Assembly (NCBI RefSeq): GCF_027158005.1
Contig: NZ_JAPVLQ010000002.1
Coordinates: forward strand, 496,001-560,000
Reading direction: 5' to 3'
Length of the DNA stretch: 64,000 bases
Source: Rhodococcus sp. H36-A4
Lineage (GTDB): Bacteria; Actinomycetota; Actinomycetes; Mycobacteriales; Mycobacteriaceae
Notes under the pieces: generated by a model
The model's input: the letters and a program-made list of their open reading frames with translations, nothing else
What the model was told of the DNA's origin: nothing
Database searches by the model: none
Part shown: positions 16,997 through 25,867 of the stretch, in pieces
Layout of the letters: the number at the start of each line of letters is the position of its first letter
Position numbering within the stretch: position 1 is the stretch's first letter
Translations under genes and position numbers: made by a program

Positions 16997-19345
16997 CTAG
17001 CTCAGATGATGCGGTTGCGGATGGGACTTGTGCGCCTCGTCGGACCCCATGCCGTCCTGGCGACCGTGGCCTTCGGTGCCGGCAGTCCCGGCAGGAACGA
17101 GCTTGATGACGACCGATTTCGATGTCGGACAGTTGCTTCCCACCGCCGTCGAGTCCAGGGGAACCAACGGATTGGTCTCCGGGTAGTACGCCGCGGCGCA
17201 CCCGCGAGGGGTGTCGTATTCGACGATCCGGAAGTGCGGCGCACTCCGCTCGATGTCGTCGTCGTCCCATTTGGTGACGAGGTCGACGTACTCGCCGTCC
17301 CGACAGCCGAGTGCGGCGATGTCCTCGCGGTGGACGAACACGACGCGTCGGCCGCCTTCGATTCCTCGGTAGCGATCGCTCAGGCCGTAGATCGTCGTGT
17401 TGAACTGATCGTGGCTTCGTAGCGTCTGGAGCAGTAGGTGGCCGTCCGGGACCTGTAGAACGTCGATCGGCAAGGCAGTGAATTCGCCTCGCCCGGAGTC
17501 GGTTTCGAAGGTTCGCGAATCTCGCGGTGGATGTGGGAGAACGAATCCGCCTGGCCTGCGAACGTTGACCTCGTACCCTTCACACCCCGGTACGACGCGA
17601 GAGATGTGCGTGCGGATGTTTCGGTAGTCCTCGCGCATGCTCTTCCAGTCGATGCCATGGCGGTCGCCCAAGGTGGCCTCGGCGATGCCGGTGAGGATGG
17701 CCACCTCGGATCGAAGGTGCGCACTGGCAGGCTTCAGCGGGCCGCGGGAAGAGTGCACCGAGCAGGTGGAGTCCTCGACGGAAATCCACTGTGGGCCCGA
17801 GGCTTGCACGTCCTGCTCGGTGCGGCCGAGTGTCGGGAGGATGAGCGCAGTCTCGCCACAGACGAGGTGTGAACGGTTGATTTTCGTCGAGATGTGCACG
17901 GTCATGCGCATACCGCGCATGGCCTCGAAGGTGACGTCGCTGTCCGGCGTCGCCTGGACGAAATTGCCGCCGAGTCCGAGGAAGAAATGGGCTTTACCGT
18001 CACGCATCGCGCGGATCGAGTCGACTGTGTCGAGACCGTTCTCGCGCGGTGGATCGAAACCGAACTCTGCCTCGATGGAGTCGAGGAAGTGCTGCGGGAC
18101 TCGCTCCCAGATCCCCATGGTGCGATCACCCTGCACATTGGAGTGTCCGCGTACGGGCAGCAGGCCGGCGCCAGCCTTGCCGATATTACCCTGTGCCAGA
18201 GCCAGATTGGTGAGTTCTTTGATGGTGGCGACGGCGTTGCGGTGTTGGGTCAAACCCATGGCCCAGCAGAAGACGGTGGCCTTCGAATCACGAAGCATAC
18301 GTGCCGCCTCGGTGATGACTTCCCTTGTCAATCCGGTGGATTCGGTGACGACGTCCCAGTCGAGAGCACGCACGTTCTCGCGCCATGCATCGAAGCCCGC
18401 GGTGTGGGCCTCGACGAATTCGTGGTCGAGTGCATCCCATTCGACGAGCAACGATCCGAACGCCTGGAACAGCGCCAGATCTCCGTTGATTTTGATCGGC
18501 AGATGCATGTCGGAAAGGTCCGTACCGTTACCGACCATTCCGCGGACGGTCTGCGGGTTCTTGAAGTTCACCAAACCGGCTTCACGCAGTGGGTTGATCG
18601 AAAGGATCTTCGCGCCGTTCTGCTTCGCCTTCTCCAGCGCCGACAGCATGCGGGGATGGTTGGTGCCCGGATTCTGGCCGGCGAGGATGATCAGTTCGGC
18701 GTCGTATACGTCGTCGAGCGTCACGCTGGCCTTACCGATGCCGATGGTCTCCTGCAACGCGATCGAGGTGGACTCGTGGCACATGTTGGAACAGTCGGGC
18801 AGATTGTTGGTACCGAATGCCCGCGCGAAAAGTTGGTAAGTGAAAGCCGATTCGTTCGATGCTCGACCCGAAGTGTAGAAAATTGCCTCATTGGGATCGG
18901 GGAGCGATCGAAGTTCCTCGCCGATGAGCCGGAACGCGTCATCCCACTCGATCGATTCGTAATGCCGGCTGCCTGGCCACTTCACCATTGGATGGGTGAT
19001 TCGCCCCTGCTGCCCGAGCCAGTGTTCGGTGTGGCCGTCCAGGTCGTCAATGGTGTGAGCGGCGAAGAACTCAGGGGTCGCACGCGTCGTCGTTGCTTCT
19101 TCGGCCACCGCCTTGGCGCCGTTTTCGCAGAACTCGGCGACGTGCCGATGACCGGGGTCGGGATCCGGCCATGCGCAACTCATGCAGTCGAAGCCCTCGG
19201 CCTGATTGAGGTCGAGAAGCGTCTTCGCCGTCCGAACCGGGCCCATATGGCCGAGCGCGCGCTTCATCGACACTGCGACGGCGGTCAGGCCCGCAGCATG
19301 AGTCTTCGGTGTGCCGATGTCGAGCTCTGTTTCGTGACGCTCCAT
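16997..19345 (-). CDS. FdhF/YdeP-family molybdopterin oxidoreductase
   Basis: This 782-residue molybdenum enzyme of the YdeP branch is related to the catalytic subunit of formate dehydrogenase H. An N-terminal Fe-S motif (FDCMSCAWPDPDPG ... FCENGAK, about residues 48-75) precedes the molybdopterin domains (HPMVKWPGSRHYE, FYTSGRASNE, NLPDCSNMCHESTS, AGQNPGTNHPRM). The C-terminal MGD-binding domain contains LLLQTLRSHDQFNTTIYG. ATG at 19345 was chosen because AAAGGA lies upstream; longer frames overlap the next gene. No electron-transfer subunit or accessory gene lies nearby. E. coli YdeP is linked to acid resistance; the substrate of this group is not established. Confidence 0.85.
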   Translation of the reverse strand: MERHETELDIGTPKTHAAGLTAVAVSMKRALGHMGPVRTAKTLLDLNQAEGFDCMSCAWPDPDPGHRHVAEFCENGAKAVAEEATTTRATPEFFAAHTIDDLDGHTEHWLGQQGRITHPMVKWPGSRHYESIEWDDAFRLIGEELRSLPDPNEAIFYTSGRASNESAFTYQLFARAFGTNNLPDCSNMCHESTSIALQETIGIGKASVTLDDVYDAELIILAGQNPGTNHPRMLSALEKAKQNGAKILSINPLREAGLVNFKNPQTVRGMVGNGTDLSDMHLPIKINGDLALFQAFGSLLVEWDALDHEFVEAHTAGFDAWRENVRALDWDVVTESTGLTREVITEAARMLRDSKATVFCWAMGLTQHRNAVATIKELTNLALAQGNIGKAGAGLLPVRGHSNVQGDRTMGIWERVPQHFLDSIEAEFGFDPPRENGLDTVDSIRAMRDGKAHFFLGLGGNFVQATPDSDVTFEAMRGMRMTVHISTKINRSHLVCGETALILPTLGRTEQDVQASGPQWISVEDSTCSVHSSRGPLKPASAHLRSEVAILTGIAEATLGDRHGIDWKSMREDYRNIRTHISRVVPGCEGYEVNVRRPGGFVLPHPPRDSRTFETDSGRGEFTALPIDVLQVPDGHLLLQTLRSHDQFNTTIYGLSDRYRGIEGGRRVVFVHREDIAALGCRDGEYVDLVTKWDDDDIERSAPHFRIVEYDTPRGCAAAYYPETNPLVPLDSTAVGSNCPTSKSVVIKLVPAGTAGTEGHGRQDGMGSDEAHKSHPQPHHLS

Positions 19346-19374
19346 GCTGGGTCCTTTCGGGTCGGGCGAAGCTG

Positions 19375-19635
19375 CTACTTGCCGAGCATCCTGGCAACCA
19401 GGTCCACGTAAGACTGTTTCGCCGAATCCTGGCTCGTTCCTTCGAGCTTCGCCCATGCGTCGAATTTGGCGCGATTGACCATGTCGAGTCTTCCGGGCCG
19501 CTTACCCTCGGCATCGCCTTTCGAACCTTGCTTGAACAACGAATACAGGCTGAGAAGGTCGTCGTTGCTGGGCTTGGAGGTCAGCGTCTTCACGTCGATC
19601 TGGGCCTGCTGAAACGACTGCTCGAGATCGGACAC
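19375..19635 (-). CDS. Acyl-CoA-binding protein (ACBP)
   Basis: This 86-residue protein matches the four-helix ACBP family that sequesters and carries medium- and long-chain acyl-CoA esters. The hallmark helix-2 segment is LLSLYSLFKQGSKGDAEGKRPG, read here as DDLLSLYSLFKQ followed by GSKGD and KRPGRLDMV. The conserved acyl-CoA contacts Tyr (LYSLFKQ), Lys (FKQ) and Lys (AKFDAWAKL) are present. Length equals that of eukaryotic ACBP. ACBP is common in eukaryotes and patchy in bacteria. It lies 29 bp upstream of the molybdoenzyme start and may share its transcript. Confidence 0.92.
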   Translation of the reverse strand: MSDLEQSFQQAQIDVKTLTSKPSNDDLLSLYSLFKQGSKGDAEGKRPGRLDMVNRAKFDAWAKLEGTSQDSAKQSYVDLVARMLGK

Positions 19636-19688
19636 TTTCGGCTCCCTTGTTGTGCGACGCGGTGCTCTGGTGATCTGCTCTCATCCGA

Positions 19689-20303
19689 TCATGGCACGCG
19701 AGCGGAGTGCTGACGGGCTGTTCGTCCGGCATCGGCGACGAGGCGGACGCAGTGAGCGAGAAACTTCTCCCGTGTCGTGGTGACTGTTCCGTCGAGGTAT
19801 CCGACGAACAACGAGGTGAGCGCTCCCACGACACCGATGGCGACCAGGTGTTGATCTTCGGCGTCGAGGTCGGTCAATTCCGCACGAACCAGGTCGACGA
19901 AGGTAGGGACGAGGGCAGTTCCGCTTCGGCTGATGGCAGGCTCGGACAGTGGTGCCAGCAGCAATACTCGACCTACGGCGGGATTGTCGAGGACCAGTTC
20001 GACGAAGGCGCGAACCGGTGCGGCGGCCCTGTCCTCCTCGGTGGAGGTCGCGACGGCGGTTTCGATGGCACCATGGGCCTGAACGCCGACGTGTGCGTAG
20101 ACGGCTCGGACGTACTCGTCGCGGTCGGTGAAGCTCTCGTAGAAGTATCGCTCGGTCAGGGAGGCGCTCCGGCAGGCCGCACGGACGCTGATTGCGGGTC
20201 CGCCCGGGGATCCGAGGAGTGCAACACCGGCGTCGAGTAGCGTCGCGTATCGGTGTTTTCGGCGTTCGTCGATGTTCACCGGTCTCCTTGCCCTCTTGAC
20301 CAC
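19689..20303 (-). CDS. TetR-family transcriptional regulator
   Basis: This protein of up to 204 residues has an N-terminal TetR helix-turn-helix (RKHRYATLLDAGVALL ... SVRAACRSASLTERYFYESF, ending in the typical RYFYESFTDRDE). The C-terminal ligand domain is helical and variable. Two GTG starts are possible: 20303 (used here) and 20279, which has AAGGAG just upstream and may be the true one (196 residues). It is divergent from an MpaB-type oxygenase gene. A 26-bp inverted repeat covers the shared start region, so autoregulation and control of the oxygenase are likely. The ligand is unknown. Confidence 0.85.
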   Translation of the reverse strand: MVKRARRPVNIDERRKHRYATLLDAGVALLGSPGGPAISVRAACRSASLTERYFYESFTDRDEYVRAVYAHVGVQAHGAIETAVATSTEEDRAAAPVRAFVELVLDNPAVGRVLLLAPLSEPAISRSGTALVPTFVDLVRAELTDLDAEDQHLVAIGVVGALTSLFVGYLDGTVTTTREKFLAHCVRLVADAGRTARQHSARVP

Positions 20304-20306
20304 GGA

Positions 20307-20332
20307 TGTTGTCGAATCCTAGTCTGACAACA
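20307..20332. promoter_or_regulatory. Inverted-repeat operator between tetR and mpaB-like gene
   Basis: TGTTGTC (20307-20313) and GACAACA (20326-20332) form a 26-bp interrupted palindrome between the two divergent genes. Its right arm ends on the ATG of the oxygenase gene. Size, symmetry and position fit a TetR operator. Confidence 0.7.
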
Positions 20333-21270
20333 TGTGTAGTCAGTCTGGGGTGGATCGGCCGATTCCGCTGGGGTCCGAATCGTTGACGTGGAAGTACTTC
20401 GGCGATTGGCGCGGAATGTTGCAGGGGGTATGGGCCGGATCCATGCAGAACATGCATCCCGGACTCGGAGCGGGCGTCGAGGAGCATTCGACTTTCTTCG
20501 ACGAACGCTGGCAGCGCTTGTACCGATCGTTGTATCCGATCGGCGGCGTGGTCTTCGACGGCGACCGGGCCGAACGAACTGCGCTGGCCATCCGCGGATA
20601 TCACGACAACATCAAAGGTATCGACGCCAAAGGCAGGCGCTATCACGCGCTCGACCCGGATACCTTCTACTGGGCACACGCAACGTTCTTCATGGGGACC
20701 GTTCTGACGGCGGACCACTTCATGGGTGGCCTCGACGAAGAACAGAAGCGCCAACTGTTCACCGAGCATGTTCAGTGGTACCGCTTGTACGGGATGAGCA
20801 TGCGCCCGGTGCCCGAGACATGGGAAGACTTCCAGGTGTACTGGAGGTATATGTGCCGCGAGGTATTGGAAGACAACAAGGCCACTCGCGACGTCCTGGA
20901 TCTGTCGGGGCTGGGGCCACCGCCGTACGCGTCGTGGATTCCAGCGCCGATCTGGGGCGTTCTCCGGCGACCGGTCGCGCGAGGTTTCGTGTGGCTTACC
21001 GTCGGACTCTACGACCAATCGATACGAGATCTTCTGGGCTACAACTGGACCGAGCGTGACGAACGAATTTTCTCCGTCGTGGGAAAGCTGGTCGACAAGG
21101 CGTTCGCCGTGATACCTCGGCGATACCGTATGCACCCGCGAGGGCGAGCCGGCCTGGACCGCGCGGCCGGACGTATTCCGGTCGACGCGGCACTACCCCA
21201 AACCCCGGCACGCAATCTTCCGCCGATCGGTGAGCGGAACGATCCGAAGCACTACAGTCCTCGGGTCTAG
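20332..21270 (+). CDS. MpaB/DUF2236-family oxygenase (second copy)
   Basis: This 312-residue protein is of the same DUF2236/MpaB superfamily as the one at 13592, but divergent in sequence. Family segments are FGDWRGMLQGVWAGSMQNMHPG, read in parts, IRGYHDNIKGIDAKGRRYHAL, DPDTFYWAHATFFMG and WEDFQVYWRYMC. The His in GYHDNIKG and the surrounding Arg/Lys are the likely haem-pocket residues by family. ATG at 20332 lacks a clear ribosome site and overlaps the operator, so translation may be leaderless or begin at GTG 20350. It is monocistronic and paired with a divergent TetR gene. The substrate is unknown. Confidence 0.82.
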   Translation: MCSQSGVDRPIPLGSESLTWKYFGDWRGMLQGVWAGSMQNMHPGLGAGVEEHSTFFDERWQRLYRSLYPIGGVVFDGDRAERTALAIRGYHDNIKGIDAKGRRYHALDPDTFYWAHATFFMGTVLTADHFMGGLDEEQKRQLFTEHVQWYRLYGMSMRPVPETWEDFQVYWRYMCREVLEDNKATRDVLDLSGLGPPPYASWIPAPIWGVLRRPVARGFVWLTVGLYDQSIRDLLGYNWTERDERIFSVVGKLVDKAFAVIPRRYRMHPRGRAGLDRAAGRIPVDAALPQTPARNLPPIGERNDPKHYSPRV

Positions 21271-21300
21271 AGGTTCCACTCACCTGTCTACGGAAGCTGC

Positions 21301-22617
21301 CTAGGCATCCCACCAGGGTCGCAGTGGCAGCCCTGCTTCACCCTTGGGCCCGAGCTTGACGCCCAGGACCTGGTGCAGCTGAACGACATTGCGTTCGAAT
21401 CCAAGACGGGAGCCGGCCATGTAGAGGCCCCAGATGCGGGCGGTTCCTTCACCGGCTTCGGCGACGCACGCGTCCCAGTTGTCGACAAGATTGCGGCACC
21501 ACGCGGCCAGCGTTAGGGCATAGTGCTCGCGGAGGCTCTCCTCGTGCCGCACCTCGAGGCCGACATCCTGCATCTCGCTGATGATGCGCCCCGAGCCGGT
21601 CAGCTCGCCATCCGGAAAGACGTACCTGTCGATGAACGATCCGGCTTTGGCGTGGCTTCGATTGTCGGGGCGGGTGATGCTGTGATTGAGCACTCGACCA
21701 CCGTCGCGCAACTTCGACTGGATGAAGCCGAAATACGCTGGATAGTTGCTCACCCCGATGTGCTCGGTGAGGCCGATCGAAGACACCGCATCGAAACCGG
21801 TCTCGGCGATGTCGCGGTAGTCGGAGAAGCGAACCTCGGCGAGTTCGGAGAGCCCTTCGTCGGCGATGGCCTTCTGCGCCCAGTCTGCTTGCTCGCGTGA
21901 AAGAGTCGCGCCGATGACCTTGACGCCACGTCGTGCGGCATAGCGGACCATCGAGCCCCAGCCGCAACCGATATCGAGCAGTCGGTCGCCTTCCTTCAAT
22001 CCGAGCTTCTCGAACACCAGCCGGTACTTGTTCTCCTGTGCATCCTCGAGGGACTGCTCCGGTGAGGTGTATGCGGCACAGGTGTAGGTCATCGATTCTC
22101 CGAGTACGTACTCGTAGAACGTATTCGACACGTCGTAGTGGTGCGAGATCGACTCGGCGTCACGAGTCTTTGAGTGCCGCAAGCCCTCCGCGATGCGACG
22201 CCACCGCGGAATCGCCTCCTGTGGCGGCGGCGCGATGGGACGCAACAGGTCCCAGCCCAGAGAGCGGGTGATCGTGGCGAGTGTGAGGGCGGAGGGCCTG
22301 CGGAAGTGCAGCTCGTCTCCCATCACGCGCAACAACTCGTAGGGGTCTCCCGGATGTACGCCCTGCGCCTCGAGGTCGCCGGATACGTAGGCGCGGGCCA
22401 TACCGAGGTCACCCGGAGCGGTCGCCAAGTAGGTGGTGCCGCGCGGACTCTTGAGCTTGAGTCCGAGTCTGGCATCCTCGGGTCCGGCGGCGCTGCCGTC
22501 GTAAGCGCTGAAACGGAGGGGGATGTTTCCGTCGGAAAGCAGCTCGAGAATCTCCGAGATGGTGAGCTTGTGGGTGCGGCTCGCGTCGCTACTGGTGGAT
22601 TCTTTCAACGTTGTCAT
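21301..22617 (-). CDS. Cyclopropane-fatty-acyl-phospholipid synthase-family methyltransferase
   Basis: This 438-residue SAM-dependent methyltransferase should act on the double bond of an unsaturated acyl chain in phospholipid. It shows the family lead-in SISHHYDVSNTFYEYVLGES (157-176), then MTYTCAAY, and SAM motif I LLDIGCGWGS (213-222). It corresponds in position and pairing to M. tuberculosis Rv3720. The ATG overlaps the stop of the upstream FAD-oxidoreductase gene (ATGA), so the pair is translationally coupled. A methyltransferase plus FAD oxidoreductase is the arrangement that makes 10-methyl branched (tuberculostearic) acid in actinomycetes. That product is inferred; cyclopropanation is the alternative. 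Confidence 0.85.
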   Translation of the reverse strand: MTTLKESTSSDASRTHKLTISEILELLSDGNIPLRFSAYDGSAAGPEDARLGLKLKSPRGTTYLATAPGDLGMARAYVSGDLEAQGVHPGDPYELLRVMGDELHFRRPSALTLATITRSLGWDLLRPIAPPPQEAIPRWRRIAEGLRHSKTRDAESISHHYDVSNTFYEYVLGESMTYTCAAYTSPEQSLEDAQENKYRLVFEKLGLKEGDRLLDIGCGWGSMVRYAARRGVKVIGATLSREQADWAQKAIADEGLSELAEVRFSDYRDIAETGFDAVSSIGLTEHIGVSNYPAYFGFIQSKLRDGGRVLNHSITRPDNRSHAKAGSFIDRYVFPDGELTGSGRIISEMQDVGLEVRHEESLREHYALTLAAWCRNLVDNWDACVAEAGEGTARIWGLYMAGSRLGFERNVVQLHQVLGVKLGPKGEAGLPLRPWWDA

Positions 22618-24062
22618 TTTCCTTGCACCGCTTTCGAGTACATGTCCAACAGACGTGACTTCGGATCGTACTTTTTCTTCAGTTCTTCGAATTTCTCGCC
22701 GCCGTACAGCGCGGCAAACTCTGCCTCGGAGTAGTAAGCATCCGAGTAGAGCGATTTATGCCCATCGAAGTCGGTGACCTTGTGTTCGATGGCACGGTTG
22801 GTGGCGCCTTCCGGTTGGCCGGGGACGATGGGGACCGAAGACCAGAAGCCGATGTTGACGTAGGTCTTCTCGGGCTGGAGCGGATACAACGGCCATGGTC
22901 GCGCACCTTCGGCGCCGTCAGGTGCCGGACCGCGAAGGCGCAACGGGCACAACCACAATGGCTCGATGGGGATTTCGTCGAGGAACCAGCGCAGAAACGG
23001 GGCGGTGTTCTCGATGGGAACCTCGACGTCCTGAACGACGCGCTCTCGCGGTGGTCTTCCCTTGCGGGCCTCGAGGCGATCGGCGATATCGTATTTGCGG
23101 TCGAGGCCGATGAGCTTCCAGTAGAAGCTGGAGCGTCGATACTTCTTCGGCCAGAGACGTCGTATTTTCGGGTTCTGGGTGCCGAAAGCACGTGAGCACC
23201 AGAACCAGTCGGTATCCCAACGCCACAGGTAGTCATGAATCGTCACTCGATCGGTCTTCGGCTCGCGGCCGTCGTGCTGGATCGAGCGGTAGAAGATGTC
23301 GGGCCCGGCGTGGTACTCGCTGACCGGGCCGGGCTCGGCCGTTTGGGTACCCAGCGTCAGGTAGCTTTCGTCGGCGGAGAACACGACGCCGTCGAGGTAG
23401 TGGACTTCGATGCCCTCGTACGCACGCTCGGAAACGATGGTATCCATCGTCGACTGCATCACGTCGAGATCGTGGAAGCGCACGTGACGGAGAGCGACGA
23501 ACGGCTTTACCGGTTCGAGTTGAATCTTCAGTCGGGTCGAGTATCCGAGGGTGCCGTACGAGTTGGGGAAACCCCGGAACAGTTCGGCGTTCTCGCCGTC
23601 CGGTGTGGCGGTGATGATCTCGCCGTTTCCGGTGAGGACGTCGATCTCGAGAACGGATTCATGTGGAAGTCCGTTGCGGAAAGAGGTGCTCTCGATTCCG
23701 AGGCCGGTGACAGCACCGCCGAGTGTGATGGTCTTGAGCTGCGGGACGACGAGCGGAGCCAGGCCGTACGGCAGCGTCGCGTCGACCAAATCCTCGTAGG
23801 TGCACATTCCGGCCACATCGGCTGTCCGGTCCATCGGGTTCACCGTGATGACACTGGTCAGCCCCGATACGTCGAGTCCGGGGGCGGTCGAGCCTGCTCG
23901 CGCTCGGAAGAGATTCGAGGTCTTCTTCTCCAGTCGTACCGTCGCGTCCTCGGGGATTGCTCGGTAGCTTGCAAGTAGTGCGCAGACTCCGGCGCGATAC
24001 GCGGCGAATCCGATCTCTCGAGGTTCGGGTCGTCGTCTCGTCAGCACGTTCGCGGAAGCCAC
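22614..24062 (-). CDS. FAD-binding oxidoreductase (DHCR24/DIMINUTO-like)
   Basis: This 482-residue flavoprotein has a PCMH-type FAD domain in the N-terminal 230 residues (VRLEKKTSNLFRARAG, ITVNPMDRTADVAGMCTYED, PQLKTITLGGAVTGLGIES). Its C-terminal substrate domain is rich in aromatic residues (YLWRWDTDWFWCSRAFG). The overall pattern is like sterol Delta24-reductase/DWARF1 and mycobacterial Rv3719. The start is GTG at 24062. It is coupled by ATGA to the CFA-type methyltransferase. The likely role is reduction of the methylene intermediate left after methylation of an acyl double bond, by analogy with the tms/bfa branched-acid systems. Confidence 0.83.
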   Translation of the reverse strand: MASANVLTRRRPEPREIGFAAYRAGVCALLASYRAIPEDATVRLEKKTSNLFRARAGSTAPGLDVSGLTSVITVNPMDRTADVAGMCTYEDLVDATLPYGLAPLVVPQLKTITLGGAVTGLGIESTSFRNGLPHESVLEIDVLTGNGEIITATPDGENAELFRGFPNSYGTLGYSTRLKIQLEPVKPFVALRHVRFHDLDVMQSTMDTIVSERAYEGIEVHYLDGVVFSADESYLTLGTQTAEPGPVSEYHAGPDIFYRSIQHDGREPKTDRVTIHDYLWRWDTDWFWCSRAFGTQNPKIRRLWPKKYRRSSFYWKLIGLDRKYDIADRLEARKGRPPRERVVQDVEVPIENTAPFLRWFLDEIPIEPLWLCPLRLRGPAPDGAEGARPWPLYPLQPEKTYVNIGFWSSVPIVPGQPEGATNRAIEHKVTDFDGHKSLYSDAYYSEAEFAALYGGEKFEELKKKYDPKSRLLDMYSKAVQGK

Positions 24063-24321
24063 GGACTGACGCTATCTCTACTGCAGGTCGAGGGCCACCG
24101 AGAATGCGGCCTCGTACGCAAAATTTCACGTAAACGTTGCGCGAAAGCAGCGTCTGAAACGGACTAATCGGTCAAATGGATGCGTCTTGCATGTCTTTTG
24201 CACGGCTAAATAAAAGTTGGTGAACCCTGTCACACCGCCGCATACCGCTGGGCCGGCGCAGCGCCAAGGGTGGGCAGAATGGTGCTTCGGTCCTGAATGG
24301 ATTCATCGGAGGAGACAGAAC

Positions 24322-24756
24322 ATGGCTCAGGTAAGTGCACGCAGCTCCATCACCATCGCTCAGGGGGCCGAGAAGGTATTGGCTGCGCTCTCCGACTACG
24401 AAACGGTGCGCCCGCGCATTCTTCCCGAGCAGTATCTCGACTACGTGGTTGTCGAGGGCGGTCAAGGTGACGGCACAGTGGCCAAGTGGACACTGCAGGC
24501 CACCTCGAAGCGCTCGCGCAACGTCCTGGCCACCGTGACGGTCGCGGGATCGAAGATCACCGAGCGGGACGCCAACTCCACGATGGTCACGACCTGGACG
24601 ATCGCCCCGTCCGGTACGGGATCCGAGGTAACGACGACGACCGAGTGGAAAGGTGCAGGCGGCATCGGCGGATTCTTCGAAAAAACTTTCGCGCCGCTCG
24701 GACTGAAGAAGATCCAGGCGCAGACATTGGCAAACCTGGAGCGCGAAGTTCGATAG
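24322..24756 (+). CDS. SRPBCC-fold (polyketide cyclase/START-like) protein
   Basis: This 144-residue soluble protein of the SRPBCC/Bet v1-like fold should bind a hydrophobic ligand in a helix-grip cavity. The N-terminal ARSSITIAQGAEKVLAALSDYETVRPRI, read in parts, and C-terminal FAPLGLKKIQAQTLANLE are family-like. ATG at 24322 was chosen because GGAGGAGACA lies just upstream. Position between the CFA/FAD pair and ybaB-recR equals M. tuberculosis Rv3718c. It is divergent from the FAD oxidoreductase gene across a 259-bp interval in which I see no firm regulatory motif. Its function is unknown; a lipid-related role is suggested by context. Confidence 0.8.
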   Translation: MAQVSARSSITIAQGAEKVLAALSDYETVRPRILPEQYLDYVVVEGGQGDGTVAKWTLQATSKRSRNVLATVTVAGSKITERDANSTMVTTWTIAPSGTGSEVTTTTEWKGAGGIGGFFEKTFAPLGLKKIQAQTLANLEREVR

Positions 24757-24858
24757 AACGCCGTATGGCGACACGCACGTGTATGGATGCTGGGCCGCGC
24801 CACCTTAGTGGGGCGCGGCTAGGCTGGGATGTGTAACCGAACCGAGAGGACCTCCACA

Positions 24859-25197
24859 GTGCAACCCGGTGAGCAGCCCGACATCGCGTCGATCATGCAG
24901 CAGGCGCAGCAAATGCAGCAGCAACTGATGGCCGCACAAGCCCAGATCGCGGAGATCGAGGTGAACGGGCAGGCGGGCGGAGGATTGGTCACGGCAACGG
25001 TGAAGGGCACCGGCGAACTCGTCGGCCTGACGATCGACCCGAAGGTCGTCGACCCGGACGACGTCGAAACACTGCAGGATCTGATCATCGGTGCGATCGC
25101 CGACGCGTCGAAATCCGCCCAGACCGTAGCGGCAGACAAGCTCGGTCCGCTCACTGGTGGCCTCGGCGGCGGTTCGCTCGGCCTTCCCGGCTTCTAG
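24859..25197 (+). CDS. YbaB/EbfC-family nucleoid-associated protein
   Basis: This 112-residue DNA-binding protein forms dimers and coats DNA. It starts with a long coiled helix rich in Gln/Met ([20 protein letters not shown]). The core then follows ([40 protein letters not shown]), with a Gly-rich tail. GTG at 24859 follows GAGAGGACC. recR begins 9 bp after its stop; the ybaB-recR pair is conserved across bacteria and links the protein to recombination or repair. Confidence 0.95.
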   Translation: MQPGEQPDIASIMQQAQQMQQQLMAAQAQIAEIEVNGQAGGGLVTATVKGTGELVGLTIDPKVVDPDDVETLQDLIIGAIADASKSAQTVAADKLGPLTGGLGGGSLGLPGF

Positions 25198-25206
25198 GGC
25201 CGACAC

Positions 25207-25815
25207 GTGTACGAAGGTCCTGTTCAGGATCTGATCGACGAACTCGGAAAACTTCCAGGTGTCGGACCCAAAAGTGCTCAGCGCATTGCGTTTCATCTGC
25301 TGAGCGTGGAACCACCCGACATCGACCGGCTCTTGAAAGCACTCCAACGCGTCCGCGACGGCGTCCAGTTCTGCACGGTGTGTGGCACCGTCTCCGACAA
25401 GGAACTGTGTCGAATCTGTGCCGACCCGAGACGGGATCGCAGCATCATCTGCGTTGTCGAAGAGCCCAAAGATGTGCAGGCAGTGGAAAGAACGCGGGAG
25501 TTCAAAGGCCGTTACCATGTGCTGGGGGGCGCCCTCGATCCCTTGAACGGCATCGGCCCCGACCAGCTTCGCATTCGAGAGTTGTTGGTGCGAATAGGAA
25601 ACCAGGACGACGGCGTCGACGTATCCGAGGTGATCATCGCCACGGATCCGAACACCGAGGGCGAAGCGACATCGACGTATCTTGCCAGGACGATGCGTGA
25701 CTTCCCAGGTCTGTCGATCACCCGTTTGGCCTCGGGGCTACCGATGGGTGGGGATCTCGAGTTCGCGGACGAGCTCACCCTGGGTCGGGCGTTGACGGGA
25801 CGTCGGGTGCTCTGA
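25207..25815 (+). CDS. recR: Recombination mediator protein RecR
   Basis: This 202-residue protein acts with RecF/RecO in loading RecA at gaps. Order of parts: helix-hairpin-helix [20 protein letters not shown] (about 12-31), four-Cys zinc finger ([20 protein letters not shown], starting at about residue 57), and a Toprim domain ([16 protein letters not shown] ... [16 protein letters not shown]). The C-terminal Walker-like [18 protein letters not shown] is intact. The start is GTG at 25207. It forms an operon with ybaB. Confidence 0.97.
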   Translation: MYEGPVQDLIDELGKLPGVGPKSAQRIAFHLLSVEPPDIDRLLKALQRVRDGVQFCTVCGTVSDKELCRICADPRRDRSIICVVEEPKDVQAVERTREFKGRYHVLGGALDPLNGIGPDQLRIRELLVRIGNQDDGVDVSEVIIATDPNTEGEATSTYLARTMRDFPGLSITRLASGLPMGGDLEFADELTLGRALTGRRVL

Positions 25816-25867
25816 CCTGATCAGCGCGTTCGCTCCCGAAGGCCTCGGCAAGGACGAGCGAGACACC

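Noticed and set aside
17894-19411. Long plus-strand open frame opposite the molybdoenzyme
   Set aside because: Antisense to a well-conserved gene with intact motifs; no recognisable protein features.
19681-21135. Minus-strand frame joining the TetR gene region and the opposite strand of the second oxygenase
   Set aside because: Overlaps two real genes and has no family-like segments.
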